Positions 1-11,076 of a stretch of DNA of 64,000 nt are shown piece after piece. Origin of the DNA: Reticulitermes speratus (lineage: Eukaryota; Arthropoda; Insecta; Blattodea; Rhinotermitidae); contig JAJKFL010000330.1 in NCBI GenBank assembly GCA_021186555.1, positions 29,304,944 to 29,368,943 of the forward strand. The letters are read 5' to 3'. The position numbers and the translations under genes were made by a program. Below the pieces are notes generated by a model that saw nothing but the letters and a program-made list of their open reading frames with translations, was not told where the DNA came from and ran no database searches. How positions within the stretch are numbered: the stretch's first letter is position 1; the number at the start of each line of letters is the position of its first letter.

Positions 1-3000
1 TTCATTCATTCATTCTGTAGTCTGTCTTACGACAGGTCCGTAGCCTCTTCCAAAGCGAGTTCTCCACAGGGTGCGATCTAGTGCTTCCTCTTTCAATTTC
101 CAGTATCTCTTCTTTTCCTTAAGGTCATCCAGTAGCTGCTTACGTCTTCTCCCTCGTCGTCCCGTCATTTCTATCCTTCCTTCTAACTTTCCTTCAATCA
201 CGTGTTTCAGAAGGCAGTTTCTACGCAAGATGTGACCAATCCAGTTAGCCTTTCTTCTTTTTATTGTATGTAGGATATTCCTCTCCTCCTTGACTCTGTG
301 TAATACTTCTTCATTTCTCACACGATCGGTCCAACTGATCTTCTCCATTCTTCTCCAGCACCACATTTCAAAACTTTCCAGATACTTCTGATCTGCTTTC
401 CGAAGTGTCCACGTTTCAGCACCATACAAAGCTATGCTCCAAACGTAGCACTTTACTAGTTTCTTCCTTAAATTTAATTCCAGTTTGCTGGTGAAAAGAT
501 TTTTCTTCTTGTTGAATGCTGCTTTTGCCATGGCAATTCTGGATTTAATTTCACGTGTACACCTTGCATCACTTGTTATCATGCTACCCAAATAATTGAA
601 ATATTCCACATTCTCCAATTGTTTTTTATCTATCATAATTTTCATTGGGGATGGTTGCCTTGAGATTTTCATTACTTTAGTTTTTCCCACATTCATTTCC
701 ATTCCATAGCGTCTTCCAATTTCAATTAGTCTATCAATCATGCCCTGTAGCACCTTTTCTCCCCTAGCCAGTAGCACAAGGTCATCTGCATATTTCACAG
801 TGCGAATTACTTGTCCTCCTATTTTGAAGTCTCCAAACCCTTCAAGAGCTTCCTTGGTAAGGTATTCGCTGTATAAGTTGAACAGAATCGGTGACAAGCA
901 GCAACCTTGTCTAACTCCTCTTCCAATCTTCACACTTCTCGTCTCCCCTTGGTCCAGTCGTATTTTGACACTCTGTTCCATGTACAATTTGCTGATCAAT
1001 CTTCTTTCGCGCCAGTCTATCCCAATTCCTTTTAGGATTTGCATTAATTTGGTCCAGTTGACACGGTCAAATGCCTTCTGCCAGTCTATGAAGCAAGCAC
1101 ACAATTCCTCATCTATGACCAACGTTCGTTCTGATATTATTCTCAGCATCCCAATTGCATCCCTAGTTCCTTTTCCTCTTCTAAATCCAAACTGATCTTC
1201 TCCAAGTGCATCTTCAATTTTCCTCTCAATCCTTCTTCTAAGTATCCTCGCTACTATCTTTGCTGCATGAGCGATGATGCTGATTGTGCGATGGTCGCTG
1301 CATTTTGTAGCTTTGGGCTTCTTCTTTAAGGCAATCATTGTAACTTCAATAAAATCTCTGGGCCATTCTCCAGTTACATACATGCTGTTGATCATCTGTG
1401 TCATTAGCCTTAGACCACCTTCTCCCAACAATTTGAGTACATCCCCAGGTACATCATCATCTCCTGTAGCCTTCTTATCCCTCATCTCCTTGATAGCTTT
1501 TTCCACTTCACTTTGCAAAATATGAGGGCCTTTCTCATCTTCATCTACTTCATCTTCAGGTTCGACGTCTAGATGTTCTGGTCGATTAGCTCGATCGTAG
1601 AGCTCTGTGATATAATTCTCCCAAATTTGCAGTACTCTTCTCTGATTTATTATTATATTGCCTTGAGAGTCTTCGATGCCAATGTTTTGAATCCCATGGT
1701 TTTCTTTCCAACCTAGTTCCTTTGTCTTCATGTACATTAAATCATAACGTCCTATTCTTTGAAATTCTATGATCTCGTCGCATATGCTCTCCAGATATTC
1801 CTTCTTGGCGTTGTCCGTGGCTCTTTTCAATTCATTCCTCAGTCTTCTGTAGTTCTTCCGTCCTTCTTCATTGTTGACATTCTTCCATTTCCTTCGTTCA
1901 TCCATTTTACTGATCATCTCCTGTGTAATCCATGGCTTTCTTGCTCTCCTCTCGACTTTTCCAACCAAACCACTCATAGTATCTAACACACATTTCTTGA
2001 TATTGTTCCACTGCACTTCCACATTCCCACTTTCACATTTGATTGCACCAAGCTTTTCTTCTAGTCTATCGTGTACTACCTGTCGTTGAGCATATAGCTT
2101 CTCCAAATCCCATCTTGGTTTTTTCTTGTGGAACCTCATGATCTTCTTCAATCTGGTGCAGATCTTTGCAACCAGTAAATTGTGGTCAGAGTCAATATCT
2201 GCTCCAGGCAGTGTCTGCACATCCTTCACACTGTTCCTGAATCGTTGTTTCACTAGTACATAGTCCAGCTGATATCGATTCCTATCTCCTGGTGATTTCC
2301 ACGTGTACAATCTTCTTTTAGGTTTTTTGAACCATGTGTTTGTTATAACAAGTCCATTTCTTTCACAGAAGTCAATAAGCATTTGACCTCTCTGATTCCT
2401 CCTTCCCAGTCCATATGGTCCAACAGTGTTGTGATGTGCTTTATCTCCAACCACACTGTTCCAATCTCCCATTATAATCGTGTTTGTCGCACCCTTTCCA
2501 TCCTCTTCAAGAATTTCTTCAATTATATCATACAACTCTTCCACTTCTTCATCTTCATAGTCCGATGTTGGCATATACACTTGCACTATCAAAATACTTA
2601 CCGGTTCTGCCTGCAATTTAATAGCAATGATTCTGTCACTATACACACTCTTCTTAACAACACTTTTCACTACGCTTTTATGCACTACTATTGCTACGCC
2701 TCTTTCAGCACTGTCACCCCCGGAATAATACACTGTATAATCACCACTTTTTATTTCACCTTGACCCTTCCACCGCACTTCACTAACACCTAGCACAGAC
2801 ACTGCGTTCTTCTGCATCTCTTTCTTCAAATTTTCGAGTTTTCCTCCTTGATTCAAGGTCCTTACGTTCCAAGTGCCTATCTTGAAGCTGTTCTGTTCAT
2901 TCTGTGTCTTCTGCTTTTGTCTGTAGTCATTACCGCGTGGTGTCTCCCCTAGAAACACTCCCCCCCGGAGATCCGAATGGGGGAGTAGTTTACCTCCGGA

Positions 3001-3430
3001 ATGTTTTGTCTCCAGAGGAAGCATCTCGCATTTGGCATTTGTCTCTGTTTCTGGAAGAGACTATCCAGGAAAAGTAATAATGTGGTAGTTTTTCCATTTG
3101 CTTTCCACATCGCAGTACAGCAGCCGTTCAGACCAATCTGGTCACGCCTGTTGCTACACGATCATGAACCATCTCGAGCATCATTTGCTCTGTGCTTCAT
3201 GTCGCTACTGATGTCGCTGCTTCCGGCATCAGGGGAGCTTTTATTCGGTTTCCCATCTCCTAGGCATCTCTCTTCGTCTGGTTCCTACCCTTTTGATCTG
3301 TCCGGCTTGGGAGACCCTACTGGTAGCAATGCTACCGCCGGCTTAGCTCTCAGGGTCACTGGAACTCACAAGCCCCTCTACCACGGCAAGGTGAAGATAC
3401 CAACAAAGGGGAAATGTTAATTTAGCCCGC
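1..3430 (-). mobile_element. near-full-length RTE-clade LINE
   Basis: This is a non-LTR retrotransposon read on the minus strand. The intact ORF occupies 3024-10. The 3' end (positions 15-1) is a short GAAT/ATGA tandem tail and not poly(A), which is typical of RTE-type elements. The stop codon lies inside the first tail units, so there is essentially no 3' UTR. About 400 bases upstream of the ORF (3025-3428) look like the element's 5' UTR: on the minus strand they carry GC-rich text such as CACCTTGCCGTGG and AGGGTCTCCCAAG. A 21-base A run (3431-3451) abuts the presumed 5' end. The tail continues past the window start, so the right-hand target duplication cannot be checked. Assignment to RTE rests on the protein and the tail and is from family knowledge. 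Confidence 0.85.
10..3024 (-). CDS. RTE-type LINE polyprotein: AP endonuclease + reverse transcriptase
   Basis: A single 1004-residue ORF. The apurinic-like endonuclease occupies about residues 45-290: TWNVRT (N53), SEVRW (E82), MGDWNS (D187) and a terminal SDH (D280, H281). These are the metal-binding and catalytic positions of the EEP/exonuclease III fold, which nicks target DNA. The reverse transcriptase occupies about residues 500-820: EDQFGFRRG (609-617), motif A CFIDWQKAFD with D647, motif B GVRQGCCLSPILF (703-715), and motif C YADD (745-748) holding the catalytic aspartates. The C-terminal region has YGAETWT (867-873) and a very basic end. The domain order and length match RTE elements; the endonuclease half is often annotated as craniofacial development protein 2-like. 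No stop or frameshift interrupts it, so the copy could be young and possibly active. The start is the first Met in the frame; an internal Met is not excluded. Confidence 0.92.
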   Translation of the reverse strand: MLPLETKHSGGKLLPHSDLRGGVFLGETPRGNDYRQKQKTQNEQNSFKIGTWNVRTLNQGGKLENLKKEMQKNAVSVLGVSEVRWKGQGEIKSGDYTVYYSGGDSAERGVAIVVHKSVVKSVVKKSVYSDRIIAIKLQAEPVSILIVQVYMPTSDYEDEEVEELYDIIEEILEEDGKGATNTIIMGDWNSVVGDKAHHNTVGPYGLGRRNQRGQMLIDFCERNGLVITNTWFKKPKRRLYTWKSPGDRNRYQLDYVLVKQRFRNSVKDVQTLPGADIDSDHNLLVAKICTRLKKIMRFHKKKPRWDLEKLYAQRQVVHDRLEEKLGAIKCESGNVEVQWNNIKKCVLDTMSGLVGKVERRARKPWITQEMISKMDERRKWKNVNNEEGRKNYRRLRNELKRATDNAKKEYLESICDEIIEFQRIGRYDLMYMKTKELGWKENHGIQNIGIEDSQGNIIINQRRVLQIWENYITELYDRANRPEHLDVEPEDEVDEDEKGPHILQSEVEKAIKEMRDKKATGDDDVPGDVLKLLGEGGLRLMTQMINSMYVTGEWPRDFIEVTMIALKKKPKATKCSDHRTISIIAHAAKIVARILRRRIERKIEDALGEDQFGFRRGKGTRDAIGMLRIISERTLVIDEELCACFIDWQKAFDRVNWTKLMQILKGIGIDWRERRLISKLYMEQSVKIRLDQGETRSVKIGRGVRQGCCLSPILFNLYSEYLTKEALEGFGDFKIGGQVIRTVKYADDLVLLARGEKVLQGMIDRLIEIGRRYGMEMNVGKTKVMKISRQPSPMKIMIDKKQLENVEYFNYLGSMITSDARCTREIKSRIAMAKAAFNKKKNLFTSKLELNLRKKLVKCYVWSIALYGAETWTLRKADQKYLESFEMWCWRRMEKISWTDRVRNEEVLHRVKEERNILHTIKRRKANWIGHILRRNCLLKHVIEGKLEGRIEMTGRRGRRRKQLLDDLKEKKRYWKLKEEALDRTLWRTRFGRGYGPVVRQTTE

Positions 3431-3737
3431 AAAAAAAAAAAAAAAAAAAAACCGTGATGGTAAACTAGAAATAGGCCGAGACCCAACAACACCATTAACA
3501 CACTATGACTGAAACGTCTGAAAATGAATTTTTAAAATTCATTACTGAATAGAATAATATACCGGAATGGTAATCTGAGTGGTGGAAAAGCCTCTTGAAA
3601 TTCAATGGCGAATCATTTATTTCGTATCTTTGTCCATATGATCACCAAATCAATATTTTGCTGACAGATGTCAAGAGTGAGGTGTATTTTCTATAATCAG
3701 TTGAATAGCGCATTGAAATTAATACTGTTTTCAGCAT

Positions 3738-4025
3738 TTGAACAGTGAATGGATGGGCGGGCATGTGGCACGTATTGGGGAGAAGAGAAACGCATGCAGG
3801 ATTTTGGTGGGGAAATGTGAAGGAAGAAGATCACTTGGAAAACCTAGGCGTAGATGGGAGTATAACATTAAAACGGACGGTGTGGACTGGATTTATTTAG
3901 CTCAGGACAAGTGGCGGGCTCACGTGAATACGGTAATGAACCTTCGGATTCCATTAAAGGGGATTAGTATCTTTACCAGCTGAGGAACTGTCAGCTTCTT
4001 AGGAAGGTCTCTACTCCATGGAGCT
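3738..4025 (+). mobile_element. LINE 3'-end module, copy 1 (WEDNI/NLRIP type)
   Basis: The plus frame reads GGHVARIGEKRNACRILVGK, then GRRSLGKPRRRWEYNIKTDG, VDWIYLAQDKWRAHVNTVMN and LRIP. This is the very common C-terminal module of arthropod non-LTR elements, followed by a conserved 3' stretch ending in 'gctgaggaactgtcagctt'. Only the 3' end is present, as expected of a 5'-truncated insertion. Related copies lie at 4126, 9826, 19190, 20160, 23300, 35040, 43540 (minus) and 47880 (minus). Confidence 0.7.
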
Positions 4026-4125
4026 AATTTGTTGTGGTGTGCTGAAATAAAATTGCAACAATTGTAAAAATACATATTATCTAGACGTAGCAGTCTAAAA
4101 AAGAGGGGGAAAGCATAAATGCGTA

Positions 4126-4330
4126 CTTTATTTTCGACTGCAGACATTGGGAGAAGAGATGACTTGGAAAACCTAGGCACAGATGAAAAGATAATATTAA
4201 AATCGTTCTTATATAAGTAAGGGTAGAAGGTGTGGTCTGAATTCATGTGGCGAAGAATAAGGCATAATAGTGGGCTTTTGTGAACACCTTCGGACTTCTT
4301 CAGGACGGGCAACTTCAGCGAATATTACAC
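4126..4330 (+). mobile_element. diverged LINE 3'-end module, copy 2
   Basis: It repeats the order of copy 1, about 400 bases upstream: 'gacttggaaaacctaggc', then 'agatgaaaagataatatta', a 'gtggtctgaattcatgtggc' block and 'gtgaacaccttcgg'. Many indels remove the reading frame. It is a decayed second copy, or a tandem duplicate of the first. Confidence 0.5.
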
Positions 4331-4749
4331 TCAGTAAATCTAAATGATATTTGGTTAATGAGTTCAAAATACGAACGCCCAAGTTTTATCCAATAGCGAG
4401 TGTAGAGTTCTGCTGCCGTCGCTGCACCTTACATAAACAAGTTACTACGAAGGTTACCAATTTTTACGAGTTTCCAGACGACCTTCCTTACAAACTTACA
4501 ATGAGGATGTGCGTGACCGCCTTAGTGCTATTATTCCGTCTTACACTTAACTTGTGATCCGTAGTGACCTTTGGCTTTCTTATACAGGATGCGCCATTAG
4601 AATGTGACGATTTTCAGATCACTGATTATCGATAATTATCGAGAGTCATTAGAAAAATGCTATTTAATATACGCTCTTTACTCCTTCAGGATCTATCTCG
4701 TTAAGCGGTCTGCCTGGCTTACAATACATTCCTGTTATCATGTTCGCAA

Positions 4750-5330
4750 ATTAACCACAACTGTTTGAAACGCCTTTATTAAAGTCTCTGATTTCATCCC
4801 TGATCTGCTTTTCCAGCTTCACAAGCGTGCGAAGTTTGTTGGAATAAACTTTGGCTTTCAAGTGTCTCCAGAGAATGTAGTCGGGTGCAGAGAGGTCAGG
4901 AGACCTGGCTGGTCAGGCGATATCACCATAACGTGAAATTACGTGTCCGGGAAACATGGCTCTCAAACAGTCCATTGATTAACGTGATGTGTGTGCTATG
5001 GCATCCACGTGATGTGTGTGCTATGGCATTCACGTGATGTGTGTGCTATGGCATTCACGTGATGTGTGTGCTATGGCATCCACGTGATGTGTGTGTTATG
5101 ACATCCACGTGATGTGTGTGCTATGGCATCCACGTGATGTGTGTGCTATGGCATTCACGTGATGTGTGTGCTATGACATCCACGTGATGTGTGTGCTATG
5201 ACATCCACGTGATGTGTGTGCTATGGCATCCACGTGATGTGTGTGCTATGGCATCCAGGTGTAACGTCTCCAGCATTGCTCAATATCGTGCTGAGGTTAC
5301 GGTCACTGTACATTTGCCTGTAGACCACTT
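4750..5330 (-). pseudogene. mariner-superfamily transposase relic, C-terminal DDE half
   Basis: The minus frame reads SMDCLRAMFPGHVISRYGDI, stop, PARSPDLSAPDYILW, then RHLKAKVYSNKLRTLVKLEK and RDEIRDFN. PARSPDLSAPDY is the block that carries the third catalytic acid in Tc1/mariner transposases. Upstream on the minus strand (about 5330-5253) VTVTSARY and AMLET recall the usual VTVNSxRY segment, and IAHTSR recalls the DGATAHTSR segment around the second catalytic Asp. The stretch between them is missing and has been replaced by a 25-bp tandem array. Several in-frame stops show it is dead. No terminal inverted repeats were identified. Confidence 0.72.
4978..5260 (+). repeat. 25-bp minisatellite, 11 units
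   Basis: Unit 'atccacgtgatgtgtgtgc' followed by 'tatggc', repeated 11 times without indels (275 bases, 4978-5252) plus a partial unit. Variants are limited to attc/atcc and tatggc/tatgac. On the minus strand a unit reads as the IAHTSR segment of the transposase relic that surrounds it. The array thus appears to have expanded from transposase coding sequence. Confidence 0.95.
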
Positions 5331-6600
5331 ACGAGATGTAATTCTTAAAAGGTAAGAAGCATGTATTTGATAGTATTTTACTACTGATTTTATGTAATCT
5401 TTGCACTTATTATATTCAACCCGATTTGTCACAACAGCGATGTGAAAATTGTCTCATTCTATTGGCGTACAATGAAGGGTTCTGTTTAGTACAGGCGTCG
5501 TATTTTTTCCGTACTAATGTCTATATCACGGTTAGGTATGCATTCCAGCCCCGTAGAACAGCGAGATTTAAAACCCTCTGCTCCCGCACGTTATTTTACA
5601 GCCGATTTTAAATCTGGCCGCAAACCCCTAATTCCGGAAGTTAAGTCGTAATGGGGAAATTATGCTGATGTTATGTTATCGTACATCACACTAGAATTCA
5701 GAGCTTGTCTTATCGTATGTCAAACCTGCCCCCTCATATTACCTCTATTACAGAAGTTATTTTCTGTGTGAGTGTGTGAGTCACAGATCATCGACCCACG
5801 TGTTCCTCCGCTTTGTATTTCGACAGCCCGTGTTTAGGTTTATAGACATTTAAAGCTATAGTTAATTTGTATAAATTTTATATGACTTCTGCCTGTCTTT
5901 GTGACTGTTTGCTGTTTCTGTAAAGTGCACTGCACGTGTGCTTCACCCATCACCCATAAACACAAACAGCCAAGACGCAATATGGGCTCATGCAGTTGGT
6001 CATGTTACTGCAATCACACATTTTGTATTTAGGTGTTCTGTAATATAGTTTTCACCAGCTTTAAGGCTTTTTGTAAGTTCCTCATTAACTCAAGACGAAT
6101 GATTGGCTATTGATTTAGAGCTATGACCTTGAAATAAGCGAAATAATTTGAGATACCCTCTGCTTAATTAATTAAACGCCACGACAGGAATCACGTATTG
6201 GGAAGTGGAGGCATTTATTAACTTTCTGCACTAGATGGAAATGAGATGTGGCCCAGAATTTCTGTATTTTCAGTCATTTTCAGCCATTTTCATGAAGCAT
6301 TGTACATATGAACCTGTTGCGCCTACAACCACACAGCAGTAGTCGGTATGAGCTTCACATCACAAGCACAGGGCGTTAGCTACAGGAACAAACACTGAAC
6401 AGGAGGTCCGAGAGGCTTCAGCTAAACAAAAAGCCGTAAGAGCGATACCAATAATCTTACATTGTTCGGTGGGAATTATGATCTTGCCTTATCTGTGACC
6501 TGTCCATCAAATTATAGCTTTTATAGCTATCACTCCTTACGACACAAAGCATAAATCATGCTGTATGTTTAACTGCAGTAATGTTTTCGTCACAAAGAGG
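5331..6600. other. unassigned non-coding stretch
   Basis: No gene, repeat family or structured element recognised. Short ORFs are present but lack coding character. Confidence 0.5.
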
Positions 6601-6603
6601 ATT

Positions 6604-6890
6604 GGCCATGCCATGGCTCAGGCGGTTAGTCGCCGGCCTCTCACCGCGTACGCCCGGGTTCAAACCCGAGTCAGTCCATGTGAGATTTGTGGTGGAGAAA
6701 GTGGCACTGGGACAGGTTTTTCTCCGAGTTGTCGGTTTTCCCCTGTCAGTTTCATTCCAATGGTGCTCCATTACATGTAAAACTTGGTAAAAAACTGCTC
6801 ATCTTCATCACAGGGGTTGCAAAAGAAGCCTTAAGGCTGCGGTGCGTCCGTAGCATCTGCTGCGGGGTCCTTCACCACGCAAAAAAAAGG
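6604..6890 (+). mobile_element. SINE, family S2
   Basis: The tRNA-like head starts 'gccatggctcaggcggttag' with a B box 'gggttcaaaccc'. A body follows with 'gtggcactgggacagg', 'tcggttttcccctgtcag' and 'ccttaaggctgcggtgcgtc', and it ends in an A-rich tail. The same order recurs at 11077-11618 and 24886-25538 (both minus, both interrupted), 50064-50338 (plus) and in fragments at 22934 and 54909. This matches a Pol III-transcribed, LINE-mobilised SINE. The polypeptide readings through it are not genes. Confidence 0.85.
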
Positions 6891-6974
6891 AGAGGGTTAG
6901 CCTGTAGCCCATAGGTCTTATAAAGACTGTTTAGTTGGCTTAGGTGTGTAGTGAAGTTACGAAGCATTAATTAA

Positions 6975-7187
6975 CCCTTTAAGGAGTATGATTAACCTGA
7001 ATTATATTTAAAGATTCAGTTCGTACCACGCAGTAAGCACACCGCGTCTCGGTTATAACAATATTAACTTAATTCTGTATAGGGATATAATCATTGTTCT
7101 TCTCTAAAAACCATAGAAAACACATGAACATAGAAATTTGAATGTTACACTTGGTGGTACATATAGTAACCACTAGGCTGTAAAGGG
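6975..7187. mobile_element. MITE with CCCTTTA ends, copy 1 (piggyBac-like)
   Basis: About 213 bases starting CCCTTTAA directly after TTAA and ending TAAAGGG. Its interior resembles 10458-10683 in order: 'gattaac..gaattata..ttaaa', 'cagtaa.cacac', 'aaaacacat' and a final 'taaaggg'. The TTAA start suggests a piggyBac-type target, but the right flank no longer reads TTAA. Confidence 0.55.
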
Positions 7188-9046
7188 ATATATCCGTCGA
7201 AGCCTCGGTGTGGTAAACTACGGCCCGGGAAAAATTCACTTCGGCGTGCAAGGATACTTTTAATAACACCCTTCTTTATTAATTTTTAAGGTCTCAAATA
7301 TGGCGTAGAACAAATATTGTACTTGTAAAATAAAGGCAAAAGCCGAGGCATTGACACAAATTCGACGTCTCTTTGTGACTTACACCATTTTCATAACGTA
7401 ATAGAAATCTGTGTAAGGAAAGCAAACAAGAGTCTTTGCACCGTCACACCTAGTGTGGGTAGCAGCCTATGTGTCTGAACGTACTAAATTAAACATTGTA
7501 ACAGCGATGGCAAAGCTGCTCTGCGGTCAAGGCTGGTGAACATGCAAGACAAGTTGAAACCTTGATAATAAACTACACACATTTCTAAACCGGTGTTTGA
7601 GGATTCTAAATATAAGGTGGCCAGAAATGGTCTTCGACAAAGAGCTTCGGAACGGAATGTGGCAGGAAGAGGCTGCGGTGAAAATGAAAAGAAGACTTAC
7701 GTACGCCGATAATGGAAAGATGGTCAGTAGGAAGGAAGGCACTGGACCACAATCCTGAAGAGAGTGGGGACAGAGGAAGACGAAGATAACTTGAAAGAGA
7801 AGAGTTAAGGAGGAAACGTTTAAAGAAGGAACAACAAGGAAAAACGTTAAAAAATGGGCGAAAACAGGATCCGATGGGGACATCGATCGGAATATAGGAT
7901 TTCAAGTGCGAATTAATTATTGGTGATGCATGTCTTGAGCGTATTGACGTATCTGAGAGTCATAGCGAATAATTGATGCAATTTCATCAGTCTTTTAACA
8001 AGAGATTTTGTTCTGGCGATGATGTCTTGTCCACAGTAAAGTAGAATAGACTTATGAGACACCTAACTTTAAAAATAACTGCCAACGCCTGATGTAAGCA
8101 GGCAATTGGAGAACAGGACGTCGGCTTGGCATTGGATATTTGGCGATGCGGTCACACTAACATCCTGTCGGCTTGAAAGTGTTTGTACTGCAACAGCTGA
8201 TTGGGGAATTTGGGTTCATTAGCTAAGCTGTGTGTTCTTCACAGCTTTAAAAAGAAAACCATTTTGCGGGAATAAGTAGGACAGTTTATTTCCCTCTGAA
8301 GAAGTTAGTAATTCTGACTTTTATTTTATTTTCCTGGCAATGCGGGTAAGGTTTTATGATAGCTCAGATTTCTCTTCCACTAGAAATGTCCGGGATTTAA
8401 ACCACCACTTTCATGTAGATAGTATTTGTTTTCAATTTTTAAGGTTATTTTGTTTCAAAGTCTTAGGATATTTCTGCTTTTCTTATTACCGATGGAGATT
8501 AAAAATTTAAGGCAATTTTTGACACTGTGGGTAGAATCTTTCGACAGAATGTGGCTAAGACCCCATGAAGACTAATGACAACTTGTGTCAGGAGACTGTC
8601 ACTTACAGGAAAACTAACTGGGTTACGAGGTAATCCCGCTTGCAGTAAGCGTCTGAACAAGACGGTTACAAGTCTATACTGCGTAACTGCGAGGCTTTGC
8701 GGGTCTGCTTCACCATCAAGCAGGAGTTAATGTTAAGTCCAGGTGACCACCTCAAGATGCCAATAAGACAGATTTAAGGGGTGTCTAAGGAGGCAGAGGA
8801 AGATTATTTTTACTGGGAAGCGATATGGGATGTTGCCAAGTGACCGCGAGGCTGAGACGGTCGCAAAAAAAAGTCATTACATTTATAAAACAATAATCAA
8901 TTATTATAACCAACGACATATCGAATATTGCAATGTTCCGATATCAAGGAAAGGCAGAAAAGGAAGGGGGAAACATTAAGGGAATTTTAAACTTGGGGTG
9001 TGATTGCTATCATTCCGTTCAGAAACTTTGCTTCTACCGAAATTCT
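7188..9046. other. unassigned non-coding stretch
   Basis: Nothing recognised. An A/G-rich block at 7600-7870 gives two overlapping minus-strand ORFs of about 100 codons, of low complexity and without any familiar motif. Confidence 0.45.
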
Positions 9047-9057
9047 AATTAAATCAT

Positions 9058-9308
9058 TTTTTTAATGGCTCAACAGCCCCTTTTCGGGTGCCTAGGCCTC
9101 CTCATTTCGAAGTTTCATGATCACACACATTAGACACACCACACTCGGTAGGACTCCTCTGGACGAGGGACCAGCTCGTCGCAGAAACCTCTACCTGACA
9201 ACACACAACACTCACAAAAGACAGACATCCATGCCTCCGGTGGGATTGGAACCCACAATCCTAGTAAGCGAGCGGCCGCAGACCCACGCCTTAGACCGCA
9301 CGGCCAAG
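9058..9308 (-). mobile_element. SINE, family S1, with 11-bp target duplication
   Basis: Minus-strand copy: the head is at the right (minus reading GTGCGGTCTAAGGCGTGGG, B box GGTTCCAATCCC) and the A-tail at the left. It is flanked by perfect 'aattaaatcat' at 9047-9057 and 9309-9319, which shows target-primed insertion. The body carries the family's 'cctctacctgacaacacaca' and 'cggtaggactcctct' on the plus strand. Confidence 0.92.
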
Positions 9309-9349
9309 AATTAAATCATGTCTTCTGTCTAAATCCTGAATATTCGTAT

Positions 9350-9627
9350 GTAAAGCTATCCAGTTACAGGCCTGGACAGGTCCTTTTTGTGCTCCAAGTG
9401 GTTGAGGCTCCCAGAATTTCTAGACAGTCGGTACATGAAGGTGGTAAGGGCAGCCCTACGCACCGGCCACCTTTACCCCCAGGAGATATCCGTCGTACTC
9501 ATTTCTGTGAGAGGCTGAGTCGACCTCAGGGCCATAGTGCGGCCGGAATGACCCCATCGGGAATGTAACCCGCGACCTTCCGGCTTGTAGCGCAGTGCCT
9601 CAACCAACTGCGTCACCGCGTGCCCCC
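9350..9627 (-). mobile_element. SINE, family S5, copy 1
   Basis: The tRNA-like head is at the right (minus: GGGCACGCGGTGACGCAGTT and a B-box-like GGGTTACATTCCC). The body has plus-strand text 'gcctggacagg', 'cctttacccccaggagatat' and 'gagaggctgagtcgacc'. The flanks 'atattcgtat' (9340-9349) and 'atattcatat' (9628-9637) are a 9/10-matching target duplication. Other copies: 24083, 36680 and 51172, all minus. Confidence 0.82.
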
Positions 9628-9825
9628 ATATTCATATTTACAAACTTATATATATTTGCATTTTCTTTCGTAGTGCTGTGAAACTTCGTCTCATCCTATG
9701 GGTAAACACATCTTGATTTGTTTGAAGGCAGAATGCCGAAAATAATATTCGGACGTATGGTATGTGAAAGTAACAGTAGACTGGGGAAAAACGTGTAACC
9801 GAATGTTAACAGCGTGGTAAAATCA

Positions 9826-10150
9826 GTGATGAGGATGGGCTGTACGGTGGGGCGTAGCAGAAACGAAAGACACATGAAATGCCTATAAAATTTTATTCGG
9901 AAAATCTGAAATGAATTAATCGCCTGAGTATCCTTGTCGTAGATGGGAGAATAATATTAAGACGGGTTTTAAGGAAATAGGGTATGGTTGTGCGGAATGG
10001 ATTTGTCTGCGTCAGGGTGAGATCGGGTGGATTATTCTTGTGAACACAGAAGGGAACCTTCGGGCTTCATAAGAGACGAGAAATTTCTCGGATAGCGGAG
10101 GAACTATCAGCTTATTAAGAGGGACTCTGCTCCCTGACGTTAGTTATTAA
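9826..10150 (+). mobile_element. diverged LINE 3'-end module
   Basis: It shares the ordered landmarks of the 3738 copy: 'gtagatgggagaataatatt', 'gcggaatggatttgtctgc', 'gaaccttcgggcttcataa', 'gaggaactatcagctt' and 'actctgctccctgacgttag'. The reading frame is lost. Confidence 0.6.
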
Positions 10151-10457
10151 TTAACTGATCAGAATATGCTGACACATCAAAAGAGAAAAGAATTTTGTTA
10201 TTAATAATATTAATTATGACCGGATATTTTAAGCTCTGGTGTTCACGCGGTGATAATACGATGAACGAAATTTGGTGCTGATGACACGTGACACCCCCAC
10301 TTACAGCTATACTAGTAATAAAAAACCCTAAATACGTGTACTGGGAATCCCAAAACTTGGATTTCCTCCAAAATCTAAATCTTTATCTAAATTTAGTGTG
10401 ATTACAGCACGCTAATCATACTGTGTATATAGAATGAAAAAATAATAGTGCTTTTGA

Positions 10458-10683
10458 CCCTTTAAAGATTAACCCGAATTATACTTAAATATTAAGTTCG
10501 TGCCGCGCAGTAAACACAATCCGTCTGGGCTATAAATACCCGCCAGTTAATGCTGTACAGTGAAACAATCGCTCTTTGTTCTGAGATTTACACAAAACAC
10601 ATAAAAGCCCTGTGTGGGCAGAACGTAGAATTGTTTTGTGTTAAACCTGGCGTTACATGTAGTAAACTCTAGGATTTAAAGGG
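10458..10683. mobile_element. MITE with CCCTTTA ends, copy 2
   Basis: About 226 bases starting CCCTTTAAAG and ending TTTAAAGGG, so with inverted termini. The interior is similar to the MITE at 6975-7187. The flanks are not clean TTAA, so the superfamily is uncertain. Confidence 0.55.
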
Positions 10684-11076
10684 TTCATAATATCTGAATA
10701 TTGCATCGAGTCGAGTTTAATATTTCGCTGACCGCATTTCGCACATCCTTGTCTCAAGCGTTAATCGATGAGCAAGCACATCTTGTCGCGGTGCAACGGT
10801 TTACGCCCACAGTTGTTTATCCTGTTGTTTTATGTGAGTAGGATAGTAATGAAGGTAGCATTTTATACACAACGTAAGCACTACCTACATACTTCTTATG
10901 TATATCGTTATAAATATATTGCAGTTCTGCCAACAGTATCACAGCAAGCTGATAAATTAGCACAAGTTCTCACCCTCTTGTCTTTGAGTCAAAACTTAAT
11001 TTTATTTGTTTTCAGGACATTGTCGGGTATACTGACCACAGTCCTTCGAGGAGTGTCATCATTGCACAGTATAGTT

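Noticed and set aside
740..1195. Plus-strand ORFs inside 1-3420, up to 151 codons
   Set aside because: They are antisense shadows of the RTE LINE and its 5' UTR.
3025..3430. HDV-like ribozyme at the 5' end of the RTE element
   Set aside because: Such ribozymes are known at the 5' end of some non-LTR elements, but I could not draw the required double pseudoknot from this sequence.
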